A stretch of DNA of 38,622 nt, taken from Roseburia sp. (lineage in GTDB: Bacteria > Bacillota > Clostridia > Oscillospirales > Ruminococcaceae). The stretch is taken from contig JAMPCH010000025.1 of NCBI GenBank assembly GCA_023666265.1, forward strand, positions 1 to 38,622. The letters run 5' to 3'. The translations under genes were made by a program, and so were the position numbers. Shown here one piece after another: positions 22,033-30,484 of the stretch. A model generated the notes under the pieces. The model did no database searches. It was not told the DNA's origin and saw nothing but the letters and a program-made list of their open reading frames with translations. Numbering within the stretch: position 1 is the stretch's first letter; each line of letters opens with the position of its first letter.

Positions 22033-22061
22033 TTGACTTTTTCGACATTTCGCGTTATAAT
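22033..22061 (+). promoter_or_regulatory. Sigma-A promoter of the gene at 22106
   Basis: TTGACT (22033-22038), 17 bp, TATAAT (22056-22061). Confidence 0.85.
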
Positions 22062-22105
22062 ATGGTATGTGAAAAGCGATCTTTTGTAAAGGAGGGACGG
22101 GCTTT

Positions 22106-22825
22106 ATGCGGACATACTTTCACTGGGCTCCCGCCCCGACGCTCAGGCGGCGAAAAAATCTGATCCTCTGCGCGGCGGTGCTTTGCGCCGAGGTCTGTGT
22201 CGCGGCGTTTTTGATCCTGATCTTTAACTATTGTACCGCGCCGGACGGCGACGTGATCCTCCGTATGCTCGCCGTGATCGCCGCCGCCGTCCTTTTTGGG
22301 CTGAGCTTTTGTCTGATCGCCAAGGAGGCTTTTGGGCGCTATATCCGCCGCCGAAGCCGCTATACCTATCTCGACCTTCGCCTACGCGGGATGGTCTACA
22401 GCTCGTATGCGGGCGAATACCGCGTCGGCGGTGAGCGTATTATCGTAAGGGACGTTTATTATCTCCCCTACGCCGCCCTGACCGCCGTCGAGACCGAGCG
22501 TCGGACGGTCGTGATCACCGGCGAGCTTCGCCATTATTGTATGAACAGCGACAACCTCGGCTATCACCTCCGGAACGGCGACTTTGAGTTTGATCGCCCC
22601 TATCTGAATATGGCGGGCTATATAAAAGAGGATCGCCTTAAGATCCCGGACGTATTCGGGAGCGCGAAACGCGCGGCGGACGCGATCAATGCCGCGAAAA
22701 AGCGCTTTGACGCGCTCCCCGCGCCAAAGCCCTATGTCTTTCGCGAGGCGGATTTTATCCGCCGTAAGCCTAAGTCAAGAGTCCTCCCCGAGAGCTTTGA
22801 CTACAGTCGCGAGTGGAAAAATTGA
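22106..22825 (+). CDS. Two-helix membrane protein of unknown function
   Basis: Not recognised. The 239-residue product has two membrane helices (about 20-42 and 50-73). The remaining 165 residues are cytoplasmic by the positive-inside rule, since the loop after helix 2 is very basic (RYIRRRSRY). The soluble part has a pleckstrin-like strand pattern, GEYRVGGERIIVRDVYYLPYAALTAVE and then RTVVITGELRHY, similar to the small membrane-bound PH-like proteins of Firmicutes; this resemblance is weak. AAAGGAGG lies ten bases before the ATG. It is co-oriented with the flagellar operon but has its own promoter, and flgB has another. Confidence 0.7.
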   Translation: MRTYFHWAPAPTLRRRKNLILCAAVLCAEVCVAAFLILIFNYCTAPDGDVILRMLAVIAAAVLFGLSFCLIAKEAFGRYIRRRSRYTYLDLRLRGMVYSSYAGEYRVGGERIIVRDVYYLPYAALTAVETERRTVVITGELRHYCMNSDNLGYHLRNGDFEFDRPYLNMAGYIKEDRLKIPDVFGSAKRAADAINAAKKRFDALPAPKPYVFREADFIRRKPKSRVLPESFDYSREWKN

Positions 22826-22853
22826 CCATTTTGAGAAAATTTTTTAAAAAGCA

Positions 22854-22882
22854 TTGAAAAACGGAAAAAAATGTAGTATAAT
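22854..22882 (+). promoter_or_regulatory. Sigma-A promoter of the flagellar operon
   Basis: TTGAAA (22854-22859), 17 bp, TATAAT (22877-22882), about 68 bases before flgB. It is a housekeeping-type rather than a sigma-D or sigma-54 promoter. Confidence 0.85.
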
Positions 22883-22949
22883 GTATACGTGAAATTTTGT
22901 CTCCCGCTCGGAGACACAGGTCTAAGAGAAAATACGGAGGCTCGTTTTT

Positions 22950-23321
22950 ATGGATCTTTTTAACTCCACCGCGTTCCAAGTTATGGAACAGGGGATCAAG
23001 CTCCTCTCTCAACAGCAGAGCGTTATCGCCCATAATCTCTCGAACCAGGATACGCCCGACTATAAGTGTAAGTATCTCTACTTCGCGGGCGTCTTAAAGG
23101 ACGAACTCGATAAAAACGGGAAGGCGACCGGGAAAAAGCGGATCGCCCTCGAGTCGACCGTCTATGTCGACGATAAGACAAAGGATCAGCCCGACGGGAA
23201 TAACGTCGACGCCGACACCCAACAGGCGCTCCTCGTCAAAAACGCCTATCAGTATCAGGCGGTCATCAATCAGATCAACGCCGAGTTTAATATGCTCCGT
23301 ACCGCGATGAGCCGGAGCTAA
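22950..23321 (+). CDS. flgB: Flagellar basal-body rod protein FlgB
   Basis: The proximal rod protein of the flagellar basal body, exported by the flagellar type III system. The 123-residue product has the rod-family N-terminal helix with HNLSNQDTPDYK and the C-terminal helix NNVDADTQQALLVKNAYQYQAVINQINAEF. It is at the short end for FlgB. CGGAGG lies nine bases before the ATG. In Firmicutes the order flgB-flgC-fliE-fliF-fliG-fliH-fliI-fliJ is standard and is kept here. Element B copy 3 is inserted between it and flgC. Confidence 0.93.
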   Translation: MDLFNSTAFQVMEQGIKLLSQQQSVIAHNLSNQDTPDYKCKYLYFAGVLKDELDKNGKATGKKRIALESTVYVDDKTKDQPDGNNVDADTQQALLVKNAYQYQAVINQINAEFNMLRTAMSRS

Positions 23322-23387
23322 ACTCCCAAGCTTTAACAAAGCCGGGCGGGGCGCACGCCTGCCCTAAAAAATAAACATCGCTATATA

Positions 23388-23558
23388 GGCAACACCGCAC
23401 AATTACCGCCTGCGGCTTTGCCGTCCGATTGACAGCCATATTTTCCGCCATATTGCACAAATTTTCTTTGAAAGGCGTCAGCCTTCCTGCATAAAATTTA
23501 TACAATCTGACGAAAAATCTGACTGCCACTCGAACGACAATAATTATGCGGTGTAGCC
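23388..23558 (+). mobile_element. Element B copy 3, inside the flagellar operon
   Basis: A 171 bp copy with terminal repeats GGCAACACCGCACAATTA and TAATTATGCGGTGTAGCC. It is flanked by a 4 bp duplication TATA (23384-23387 and 23559-23562). It ends 19 bases before the flgC start, just ahead of its ribosome site. Transcribed through, it could fold into a long hairpin within the operon mRNA. Confidence 0.92.
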
Positions 23559-23577
23559 TATAGAAAGGAAGAAGCGT

Positions 23578-24069
23578 ATGGCCTTTTTAAGTAATCTCGA
23601 CATCGCCGTATCGGGGATGATCGCCCAACGGACACGGCTCGACGTGATCGCCCAAAACGTCGCGAACGCCGAAACGACCCGTACCGAGGACGGTACGCCC
23701 TATGTACGACAGGTCGTCGTTTTTATGGAGAATAAATCGGTCGTCAACGACCGCGACAGCGGGATCGTCTTTCGCTCGATGGTCGCCGATCGGCTCAACG
23801 AGCTTCGCGGGCTCGCGGGGAAGGATCGCGAATTTAAAAACGAGGGCGTCCTCTTGACTCAGATCGTCGAGGACGAAACGCCCCCAACCCCCGTCTATGA
23901 CCCGACCCACCCCGACGCCGACGAGGACGGTTATTATTACCTCCCGAATGTCGACGTCCCCGAGGAACAAATGGACGCGCTCGCCGCGATCCAATCTTAT
24001 TCCTCTAACCTCACGATCTTTAACAGCCTAAAGACCATCGCCCAAAAGGCGCTCACGATCGGTCAATAA
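23578..24069 (+). CDS. flgC: Flagellar basal-body rod protein FlgC
   Basis: A proximal rod subunit of the basal body. The 163-residue product has the family N-terminus FLSNLDIAVSGMIAQRTRLDVIAQNVANAETT and a C-terminal helix (ALAAIQSYSSNLTIFNSLKTIAQKAL), with the NVDVPEEQMDAL motif near 122-134. The middle is slightly longer and more acidic than usual (DPTHPDADEDGYYYLP). AGAAAGGAAG precedes the ATG. It is separated from flgB by 256 bases, almost entirely because of element B. Confidence 0.95.
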   Translation: MAFLSNLDIAVSGMIAQRTRLDVIAQNVANAETTRTEDGTPYVRQVVVFMENKSVVNDRDSGIVFRSMVADRLNELRGLAGKDREFKNEGVLLTQIVEDETPPTPVYDPTHPDADEDGYYYLPNVDVPEEQMDALAAIQSYSSNLTIFNSLKTIAQKALTIGQ

Positions 24070-24114
24070 AAATTTACACTTTATATTTTACATAGAAAGG
24101 TCGGAATATTCTTT

Positions 24115-24435
24115 ATGTATATCGTACCCTTATCCTCGACGATCACCCCGCTCGAATCGGTCGAGCGCGCGTTCGCGCCCAAGGACAACGCAGTCGCGGC
24201 GGCGCAAACGGATGAGCCGACGTTCCTCGACGCGATCCTCGGGCTTTGGACAAACGCCGAGGAGGCGCAAGCCGTCCGTAATCAAGATATGATCAACCTT
24301 ATGCTCGGCGATACCGACAGTCTCGAACAGGTTCAGATGAATATCGCGAAGGCTCAGATCGCCACCGAGCTTTTTGTGAATGTTAAAAACGCGGCGGTCG
24401 ACGCATATAATCAGATCATGCAGATGAGCATCTAA
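24115..24435 (+). CDS. fliE: Flagellar hook-basal body protein FliE
   Basis: Connects the MS ring (FliF) to the rod. The 106-residue length is typical, with the C-terminal signature LEQVQMNIAKAQIATELFVNVKNAAVDAYNQIMQM. The ribosome site GAAAGGTCGG lies about ten bases before the ATG. It lies between flgC and fliF, as in most Firmicutes. Confidence 0.93.
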   Translation: MYIVPLSSTITPLESVERAFAPKDNAVAAAQTDEPTFLDAILGLWTNAEEAQAVRNQDMINLMLGDTDSLEQVQMNIAKAQIATELFVNVKNAAVDAYNQIMQMSI

Positions 24436-24485
24436 GCGTGTCGACGTATGGAACGAGCATTTTCACAGTAACGGAGCGAAGATAG

Positions 24486-26165
24486 ATGGATAAATTAAAG
24501 GAAACCTTCGGAAAGGTCTTGGAAACGGTAAAAACGAAATGGACCGAGATCGGGCGGAAGGGGCATATTATCTTTTTCGCGGTTCTCGGCGTCGTCGTCG
24601 CCTCGGCGGTGATCGTCGCGATCCTCGCGAACAATACGGGTAAAGCCGTTCTTTATAGCGGCGCCTCTCAAGAGGAGGCGTCGGAGATCCTTTCCGTGAT
24701 CCAAAACGATCTCGGTACGTCGGACGTTACCATTAACGGGCGGGGCGATATTATCGTCCCCGAGGACGTGGTAGAGGACCTACGCGTCCGGCTCAGTATC
24801 CTCGGCTACCCAAAATCGGCGTTTAACTATAACGTATGGGACGAGGGGATCGGGCTTTTTTCGACCGAGACGGATAAACAGGTCAAACAGGTTCAACAGC
24901 TCCAAGAGAACCTTCGCGCGACCCTCGCGACCTATCAGGGAGTCGACTCGGCGATCGTGATCTTAAACATCCCGCCCGACGATAACTATGTGATCGGCTC
25001 GGGACAGGTCAAGGAGGCGAGCGCCTCGGTCGTCCTCCAGACGAGCGAGACCCTCACGGTCCCGACGATCGAGGGGATCTATCACCTCGTTCGGACGGCG
25101 GTTCCGGGGCTGACGGAGGAGAATATCACCGTGACCGACGGGACGGGCGTTCTCCTTACGACCGACGAGATCATCGTCGAGGCGGACAAGGACGAGATCG
25201 AGCTCTATTATAAGCGGCTCGACGTCCAAAACTCGATCACGGCGATCCTAAAGGATAAGCTCACGGAAATTTTCGACGGCGTTTTCCCCGATTATCGCGT
25301 CGGGGTCGACGTCCAGCTCAATTATAATAAAGAAGTCCTACAAGAGAAGGAATATACCCCCTCGGTCGACGAGGAGGGAAATCGCGGCGGTATGGTCAGC
25401 GAGGAGAACGCCGTCTCCGCCGGCGGCGGAACAGCGGCGGTCGGCGGCGAAGTCGGTACGGCGGTCGACGCGGATATTTCGCCCGATTACCCGACGCTCC
25501 AGGTCGGCGAGGGCGACGACATCTATTGGGAATGGCAAAGGCAGATCAAATACCTCGTCAACGAGGAGATCCGCCAGGTCGAGAAGGACGGCTATAGCTA
25601 TGACAACATCTCGGCGACGGTCGTCGTCGACGCGACGGGGCTATCCCAAGCGGACATCGAGAGCTGGCAGAGTGTGATCGCGACCGCGATCGGCGCGGAT
25701 CTTAACCGCGTCTCGTTTATGGCGTACCCCTTCCGCTTAGAGGGGACGTCCGGCTCGAGCGGCGACGGCTTTGGCGACGACGGGACGATCGTCGTCCAGG
25801 GCGAGCGAAACGCGCTGATCTTCCTGATCATCGCGCTCGGCGTACTGCTTTTGATCCTCCTCGCGATCGCGCTTTTCGCCTCGAGTTCAAGTAAAAAGCG
25901 GGCGAAGGCGAGACGGGCGGCGGCGATGGCGATGGCGGCGACGGCGGCGAACGAAAGGGACAACGATACAGAGGACGACGATATGAAGGAACACGGCGGC
26001 GCTTACGGCGGAGAATATGCGGAGGACTTTGAGATCCAAAGCCTATCGGGCGAGCGGACGGAGACCCGCGAGGACGTATTAAAGCGGGAGATCCGCGAAT
26101 TTTCAAAGACGAACCCCGAGATCGTCGCTCAGCTGATCCGAAATTGGATGCGCGGGGACGAGTGA
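24486..26165 (+). CDS. fliF: Flagellar MS-ring protein FliF
   Basis: Forms the MS ring in the cytoplasmic membrane, base of the motor and export apparatus. The 559-residue product has an N-terminal membrane helix (about 27-47, IIFFAVLGVVVASAVIVAIL). Ring-building motifs follow (VLYSGASQEEASEIL, GPPKSAFNYNVWDEG-like loop near 100-120, ASASVVLQTSE). An acidic/glycine-rich segment lies near 300-345, and a second membrane helix at about 440-462. The cytoplasmic tail ends NPEIVAQLIRNWMRGDE, the FliG-binding signature. Upstream spacing to fliE is 50 bases. It is a little longer than average. Confidence 0.96.
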   Translation: MDKLKETFGKVLETVKTKWTEIGRKGHIIFFAVLGVVVASAVIVAILANNTGKAVLYSGASQEEASEILSVIQNDLGTSDVTINGRGDIIVPEDVVEDLRVRLSILGYPKSAFNYNVWDEGIGLFSTETDKQVKQVQQLQENLRATLATYQGVDSAIVILNIPPDDNYVIGSGQVKEASASVVLQTSETLTVPTIEGIYHLVRTAVPGLTEENITVTDGTGVLLTTDEIIVEADKDEIELYYKRLDVQNSITAILKDKLTEIFDGVFPDYRVGVDVQLNYNKEVLQEKEYTPSVDEEGNRGGMVSEENAVSAGGGTAAVGGEVGTAVDADISPDYPTLQVGEGDDIYWEWQRQIKYLVNEEIRQVEKDGYSYDNISATVVVDATGLSQADIESWQSVIATAIGADLNRVSFMAYPFRLEGTSGSSGDGFGDDGTIVVQGERNALIFLIIALGVLLLILLAIALFASSSSKKRAKARRAAAMAMAATAANERDNDTEDDDMKEHGGAYGGEYAEDFEIQSLSGERTETREDVLKREIREFSKTNPEIVAQLIRNWMRGDE

Positions 26166-26285
26166 TAAGCGCGATCTTATTTAGGGCAGGCGTACTGTCC
26201 CGCCCCTCCCGGGAGACCCGAAAGCCTCGGGGGTTTAAAAAAATGGCGGTATCAATACCTCGATACGAAAGGAACGGTACTACAT

Positions 26286-27323
26286 ATGGCAGAGCAAAAA
26301 CAGTCCGCGCCGACCTCGGCGGCGGAGATCGGCGCACTCCAAAAGGCGGCGCTCGTGATCTCCGCGCTCGGGACCGAGAACGCCTCCAGCGTCTTTAAAT
26401 ATTTCACCGACGAAGAGATCGAAAAGCTCACGCTCGAGGTCGCGAAAATGGATTATTGGCCGACCGAGGTCATCGACGACGTATTAAACGATTTCTATGA
26501 GGTATGTCTGACCCAAAAGGTCATCGCCGAGGGCGGCGTGGAATACGCGCGCGAGATCCTCGAGAAGGCTTTCGGTCCTCAGGCGGCGGCGGCGCTTTTC
26601 GAGCGGATCACGAAGCAGCTCAAAACGAAGGCGTTCGCCTTCGTCCGTAAGGCGGACTATAAAAACCTCCTCGCGATCGTACAAAACGAACACCCTCAGA
26701 CGATCGCGCTGATCCTCTCCTATGCGCGGAGCGACCAGGCTTCGGCGATCCTCTCCGAGCTTCCGAAGGATACGCGGATCGAGGTCGTCGAGCGGATCGC
26801 GAAAATGGAATCCGCCTCGCCGGACGTAATCAAGAGCATCGAAAAAACGCTCGAGAAGAAATTCGCGAATCTCGCGACGACGGAAAGCATGGATGTCGGC
26901 GGCGTAAACTATATCGCCGACGTACTCAATAAGGTCGAGCGCTCGACCGAGAAATTCATCTTTGACGAGCTCAATCTCCGCGACCCCAAACTCGCCGAGG
27001 AGATCAGACAAAAGATGTTCGTATTCGAGGATATCGTCAACCTCGACTCGACCTCGATCCAGGCGTTTATCCCTCAGGTCGACCCCAAGGATCTCGCCAT
27101 CGCGATCAAAGGCTCGACCGCCGAGGTCGCCGAGGTCATCTACGCGAATATGTCCGCGCGAAGCAAGGAATCGACCCAGACCGACGTCGAGTATCTCCAC
27201 AACATCCGTATGCGCGACGTCGAGGAGGCACAGCAGCGTATCGTCGCGATCATTCGGCGGCTCGAGGACGAGGGCGTCGTCACGATCTCAAAGGGCGGCG
27301 GCGGAGACGATATTATTGCCTAA
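26286..27323 (+). CDS. fliG: Flagellar motor switch protein FliG
   Basis: Rotor protein of the C ring, which takes torque from MotA and sets rotation direction. The 345-residue product has the N-terminal FliF-binding domain (KAALVISALGTENASSVFKYF), the middle domain with the EHPQ motif (NEHPQTIALIL near 137-147) and the C-terminal domain carrying the charged torque helix (KLAEEIRQKMFVFEDIVNLD). The tail is a little longer than usual, ending in a Gly/Asp-rich stretch. AAAGGAAC precedes the ATG. A terminator-like hairpin separates it from fliH. Confidence 0.96.
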   Translation: MAEQKQSAPTSAAEIGALQKAALVISALGTENASSVFKYFTDEEIEKLTLEVAKMDYWPTEVIDDVLNDFYEVCLTQKVIAEGGVEYAREILEKAFGPQAAAALFERITKQLKTKAFAFVRKADYKNLLAIVQNEHPQTIALILSYARSDQASAILSELPKDTRIEVVERIAKMESASPDVIKSIEKTLEKKFANLATTESMDVGGVNYIADVLNKVERSTEKFIFDELNLRDPKLAEEIRQKMFVFEDIVNLDSTSIQAFIPQVDPKDLAIAIKGSTAEVAEVIYANMSARSKESTQTDVEYLHNIRMRDVEEAQQRIVAIIRRLEDEGVVTISKGGGGDDIIA

Positions 27324-27343
27324 GCTTGGCGGAACGCGCCGAG

Positions 27344-27374
27344 AAATGCCGCGAGTTCCGATTCGCGGCATTTT
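27344..27374 (+). terminator. Terminator-like hairpin between fliG and fliH
   Basis: AAATGCCGCGA (27344-27354) pairs with TCGCGGCATTT (27363-27373), followed by only one further T. It may lower expression of fliH-fliI-fliJ relative to the rings, or protect the 3' end after processing. No promoter was recognised between it and fliH. Confidence 0.6.
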
Positions 27375-27506
27375 CACGGTTTTGGGGGATTTAGTGAAGT
27401 GTGAGCGCGGGGCGAGGCTGTATCGAGTAAGCGCAGTCTCGCGATGATCTTTTCGCGGCATTTTACAGCAAAAAATCGGTATGATGAATTTACGGGAGGA
27501 CAAACC

Positions 27507-28646
27507 ATGACGGGAGGAGTAATCAAAGGCGGATACGGCTACGGCTATGTCCCCGTATCGACGAACGACGACGCGCCCGTCATGCGGACGGTCTACGGCG
27601 TTCATTCCGAGGCGGTCTCGCCGCTTCGGACGGTGAGCGGAGAGTGTACCCCGATCGACGAGCCGTTTTTAGCGGAAGAGCTGACGGAGACCGCCGAGGC
27701 GGAGATCGCGGAGGACGGGGCGAAAGCCGCGCCTTCCCCAAACGAGAGCGAAGAGGAAACGGCGGAGGAGGAAAAGCCGACGGCTCAGATCGAGCCGCCG
27801 AAGCCCGAACCGCCGGCGGAGCCGTCGATCGACCGCGTAAGCCCCGAGGAGGCGGCGCTCGAGCGGAGCAAGCTCGTCGAAGAATACGAGGCGCTCCGCG
27901 AGCAGTACGAGCAGGAGGCGGAGCTTTTTATCACCCGCGCGAAGGAAAAAGCCGAGGAAATCTATGAAAAAACCAAAGCCGCCGCGAGGGAAACGGTCGA
28001 AAAAGCCCGCGCCGAGGGCGAGCGGATCAAGGCGGAGTCGAAGGTCGAGGGAAAGAAGCAGGGCTATGACGAGGGGTATACCCAAGGGCATGAGGAGGGG
28101 TATGTCAGCGCGCTGAAAAAATGTAAGGAAACGCTCGTCGCGCTCAAAGCCGAGGCGGAGAGCGTCACCGCCCAAAAGGAGCAGATCTTCCTCGAATACG
28201 AACACGCCCTTTTTGATACGATCTTTGAGATCGCCCAAAAGGTCACGCTCGGCAGTCTCAAGCAAAAGGACAAGGCGGTCATCACAAAAATGCTCCGCGC
28301 GGCGGGGAAGCGCTATCGGAGCGCTAAAAATATCAAGATTACGCTCTCTCAGCTTGATATATCCGAGGAGGCGGAGATCGACGAGGCGCTTTTAAAGGAA
28401 ATTTTCCGAAGCGACGCGCTCATCGAGATCGAGCTTTTAAAGGACGCGCCCCAAGGGACGCTCTTGATCGACAGCGGCTCTGAGATCACCGACGCGGGCG
28501 TATCGACCCAGCTCAAAATGATCGAACAGCTCGGGAAGCGAAAGTATCGCGACCAAGCGCTCACCGACCTCTTACAGGCGAAGCGCGCGAAGCCGCAGGA
28601 CGAGGAAACGGACGCGGAAGCGGAAGAGGGCGGCGAGGAAGCATGA
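27507..28646 (+). CDS. fliH: Flagellar assembly protein FliH
   Basis: Holds and regulates the export ATPase FliI at the base of the flagellum. The 379-residue product has a variable, probably disordered N-terminus (1-125, rich in Glu, Ala and Pro) and a long coiled coil (about 130-240, EEYEALREQYEQEAELF). It then has a glycine-repeat-like turn (GYDEGYTQGHEEGY) and a C-terminal FliH/HrpE domain. The start at 27507 follows GGGAGG by seven bases. It is longer than most FliH because of the N-terminal linker. Its stop overlaps the fliI start (ATGA), so the two are coupled. Confidence 0.88.
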   Translation: MTGGVIKGGYGYGYVPVSTNDDAPVMRTVYGVHSEAVSPLRTVSGECTPIDEPFLAEELTETAEAEIAEDGAKAAPSPNESEEETAEEEKPTAQIEPPKPEPPAEPSIDRVSPEEAALERSKLVEEYEALREQYEQEAELFITRAKEKAEEIYEKTKAAARETVEKARAEGERIKAESKVEGKKQGYDEGYTQGHEEGYVSALKKCKETLVALKAEAESVTAQKEQIFLEYEHALFDTIFEIAQKVTLGSLKQKDKAVITKMLRAAGKRYRSAKNIKITLSQLDISEEAEIDEALLKEIFRSDALIEIELLKDAPQGTLLIDSGSEITDAGVSTQLKMIEQLGKRKYRDQALTDLLQAKRAKPQDEETDAEAEEGGEEA

Positions 28647-29947
28647 GTTTAAAGGATTTTAAAGACGAGATCGACACGCTCGACCCCTATCGCTATCTGG
28701 GAAAGATCGAGAAGATCGTCGGTATGACGATCGAGTCGAGCGGACCGGAATGCAGCATCGGGGACGTCTGCCGCATTTATACAAAGGATCTAAAGGACTA
28801 TATCCGCGCCGAGGTCGTCGGCTTTCAGTCCGATAAGGTCATCTTAATGCCGTATACCGATATTGAGGGGATCGGACCCGGGAGTATCGTCGATAATACG
28901 GGCGATAAGCTTATGGTCAAAACGGGGAACGCCCTCATCGGGCGGATCATCGACGCGATCGGGAACCCGATCGACGACGGCGGGACGATCGACTATACCG
29001 ACAGCATCTCGATCAACGGGATCCCCGTCAACCCGCTCACCCGCCCAAAGATCGCCGAGCCGATCGAGCTCGGCGTTAAGGCGATCGACGGGCTTCTTAC
29101 TCTCGGGAAGGGACAAAGGATCGGGATCTTCGCCGGCTCGGGGGTCGGGAAAAGCACCCTTATGGGGATGATCGCGCGAAAGGTCAAGGCGGACATCAAC
29201 GTCATCGCGCTCGTCGGCGAACGGGGACGCGAGGTTCGCGAGTTTATCGAGAACGATCTCGGCGACGAGGGTATGGCGAGGTCGGTCGTCGTCGTCGCGA
29301 CCTCGGATCAGCCCGCGATGATGCGGGCGAAATGCCCGATGACCGCGACGGCGATCGCGGAGTATTTTATGAGCCAAGGGAAGGACGTCCTCCTTATGAT
29401 GGATAACCTGACGCGTTTCGCGATGGCGAACCGCGAGGTCGGGCTGTCGACGGGCGAGCCGCCGATCGCGCGGGGCTATACGCCGTCGATCTATTCGGCG
29501 CTCCCCAAGCTCCTCGAGCGGGCGGGCTGCTTCGAGAAGGGGAGCATTACCGGGATCTACGCCGTCCTCGTCGAGGGCGACGATACGAATGAGCCGATCG
29601 CCGATACCGTCCGCGGGATCATCGACGGTCATATCGTCCTCTCGCGTAAGATCGCGGCGCAAAACCACTACCCCGCGATCGATATTTTAGCGAGCGTCTC
29701 GCGTTTAATGTCGATCATCTGTGACGAGCCGCATAAGGACGCGGCGAATAAGCTCAGAAACCTCCTCGCGCTTTATAACTCTAACGTCGACCTCATCTCG
29801 ATCGGCGCGTATAAGGCGGGGACGAACCCAAAGCTCGACGAGGCGATCAATAAGATCGATCGGATCAACGGATTTTTGATGCAGGCGACCCACGAGAGCT
29901 TTTCCTTAGACGATACGATCCGACTTCTAAAGGAAGCCGTAGAATAG
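28643..29947 (+). CDS. fliI: Flagellum-specific ATPase FliI
   Basis: Hexameric ATPase of the flagellar type III export apparatus, related to the F1 beta subunit. The 434-residue product has Walker A GSGVGKST (165-172), Walker B DVLLMMDNLTRFA and the conserved VGERGREVREFIE and ATSDQPAMMRAKC segments. FliH is coupled upstream. Its TAG stop is made by the junction with a short remnant of palindromic element A (29946-29975), so the last residue may have been set by an insertion. Confidence 0.97.
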   Translation: MSLKDFKDEIDTLDPYRYLGKIEKIVGMTIESSGPECSIGDVCRIYTKDLKDYIRAEVVGFQSDKVILMPYTDIEGIGPGSIVDNTGDKLMVKTGNALIGRIIDAIGNPIDDGGTIDYTDSISINGIPVNPLTRPKIAEPIELGVKAIDGLLTLGKGQRIGIFAGSGVGKSTLMGMIARKVKADINVIALVGERGREVREFIENDLGDEGMARSVVVVATSDQPAMMRAKCPMTATAIAEYFMSQGKDVLLMMDNLTRFAMANREVGLSTGEPPIARGYTPSIYSALPKLLERAGCFEKGSITGIYAVLVEGDDTNEPIADTVRGIIDGHIVLSRKIAAQNHYPAIDILASVSRLMSIICDEPHKDAANKLRNLLALYNSNVDLISIGAYKAGTNPKLDEAINKIDRINGFLMQATHESFSLDDTIRLLKEAVE

Positions 29948-29975
29948 ACCACCTCGGGAACTCCCGAGGTGATCC
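29946..29975 (+). repeat. Element A remnant at the fliI stop codon
   Basis: AGACCACCTCGGGAACT and CCCGAGGTGATCC are the outer ends of element A joined back to back with the interior missing, giving a 30 bp hairpin. Its first two bases are part of the fliI stop codon TAG, consistent with insertion at a TA dinucleotide. Confidence 0.6.
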
Positions 29976-29995
29976 GATAAAGGAGACGGTCGGTT

Positions 29996-30460
29996 TTGAA
30001 AAAATTTGAATTCACCCTGGAGCGCCTGAAACAGTACCGCGAACAGACGCTCGAGACCGAAAAGGGAACGCTCGCTCAGCTTCGCGGGGAGCGAAACCGC
30101 CTACAGGCGGAGCTGGAGAGCATTTTAGAGGAGCTCGCGCGGCTCAACCGCGAGTTGAGCGAGCTGTACACAAAGGGGACGACCCCGCTCGAGATCTCCC
30201 TTCATAAGCGCTATATCTCCGCGAAGCAGCAGGAGCTTCACCTAAAGCGCCACCAGATCCTCTTAAAAGACCGCGAGATCGAGCGCCAGCTCGAGCGGGT
30301 CGTCGAGGCGACCCAGGAGGTCTCAAAGCTCGATAAGCTCGAGGAACACCAGCTCGAGGAATACCGCGCGGCGGAGCAGAAGGAGAACGAGCTTTTTATC
30401 GAGGAATTTGTCTCCAACTCCGACTGGCGAAAGGCGCATACGGGCGAAGCGGGCGCGTGA
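29996..30460 (+). CDS. fliJ: Flagellar export chaperone FliJ
   Basis: A coiled-coil protein that links FliI to the export gate and recycles chaperones. The 154-residue product is almost entirely helical (KFEFTLERLKQYREQTLE, then long Leu/Glu/Arg heptads), as FliJ should be. The start codon is TTG at 29996, backed by AAAGGAG ten bases upstream and the family N-terminus KKFEF. No in-frame ATG lies close enough to replace it. It follows fliI by 48 bases. Confidence 0.85.
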   Translation: MKKFEFTLERLKQYREQTLETEKGTLAQLRGERNRLQAELESILEELARLNRELSELYTKGTTPLEISLHKRYISAKQQELHLKRHQILLKDREIERQLERVVEATQEVSKLDKLEEHQLEEYRAAEQKENELFIEEFVSNSDWRKAHTGEAGA

Positions 30461-30484
30461 CCTTCCATAGAAAGACGAACGAAG

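Noticed and set aside
28844-29668. A 274-codon open frame antisense to fliI
   Set aside because: Shadow of the fliI codon bias; no ribosome site and an unnatural Arg/Asp-rich translation. The same applies to 26484-27200 opposite fliG and 15149-15775 opposite the EAL gene.
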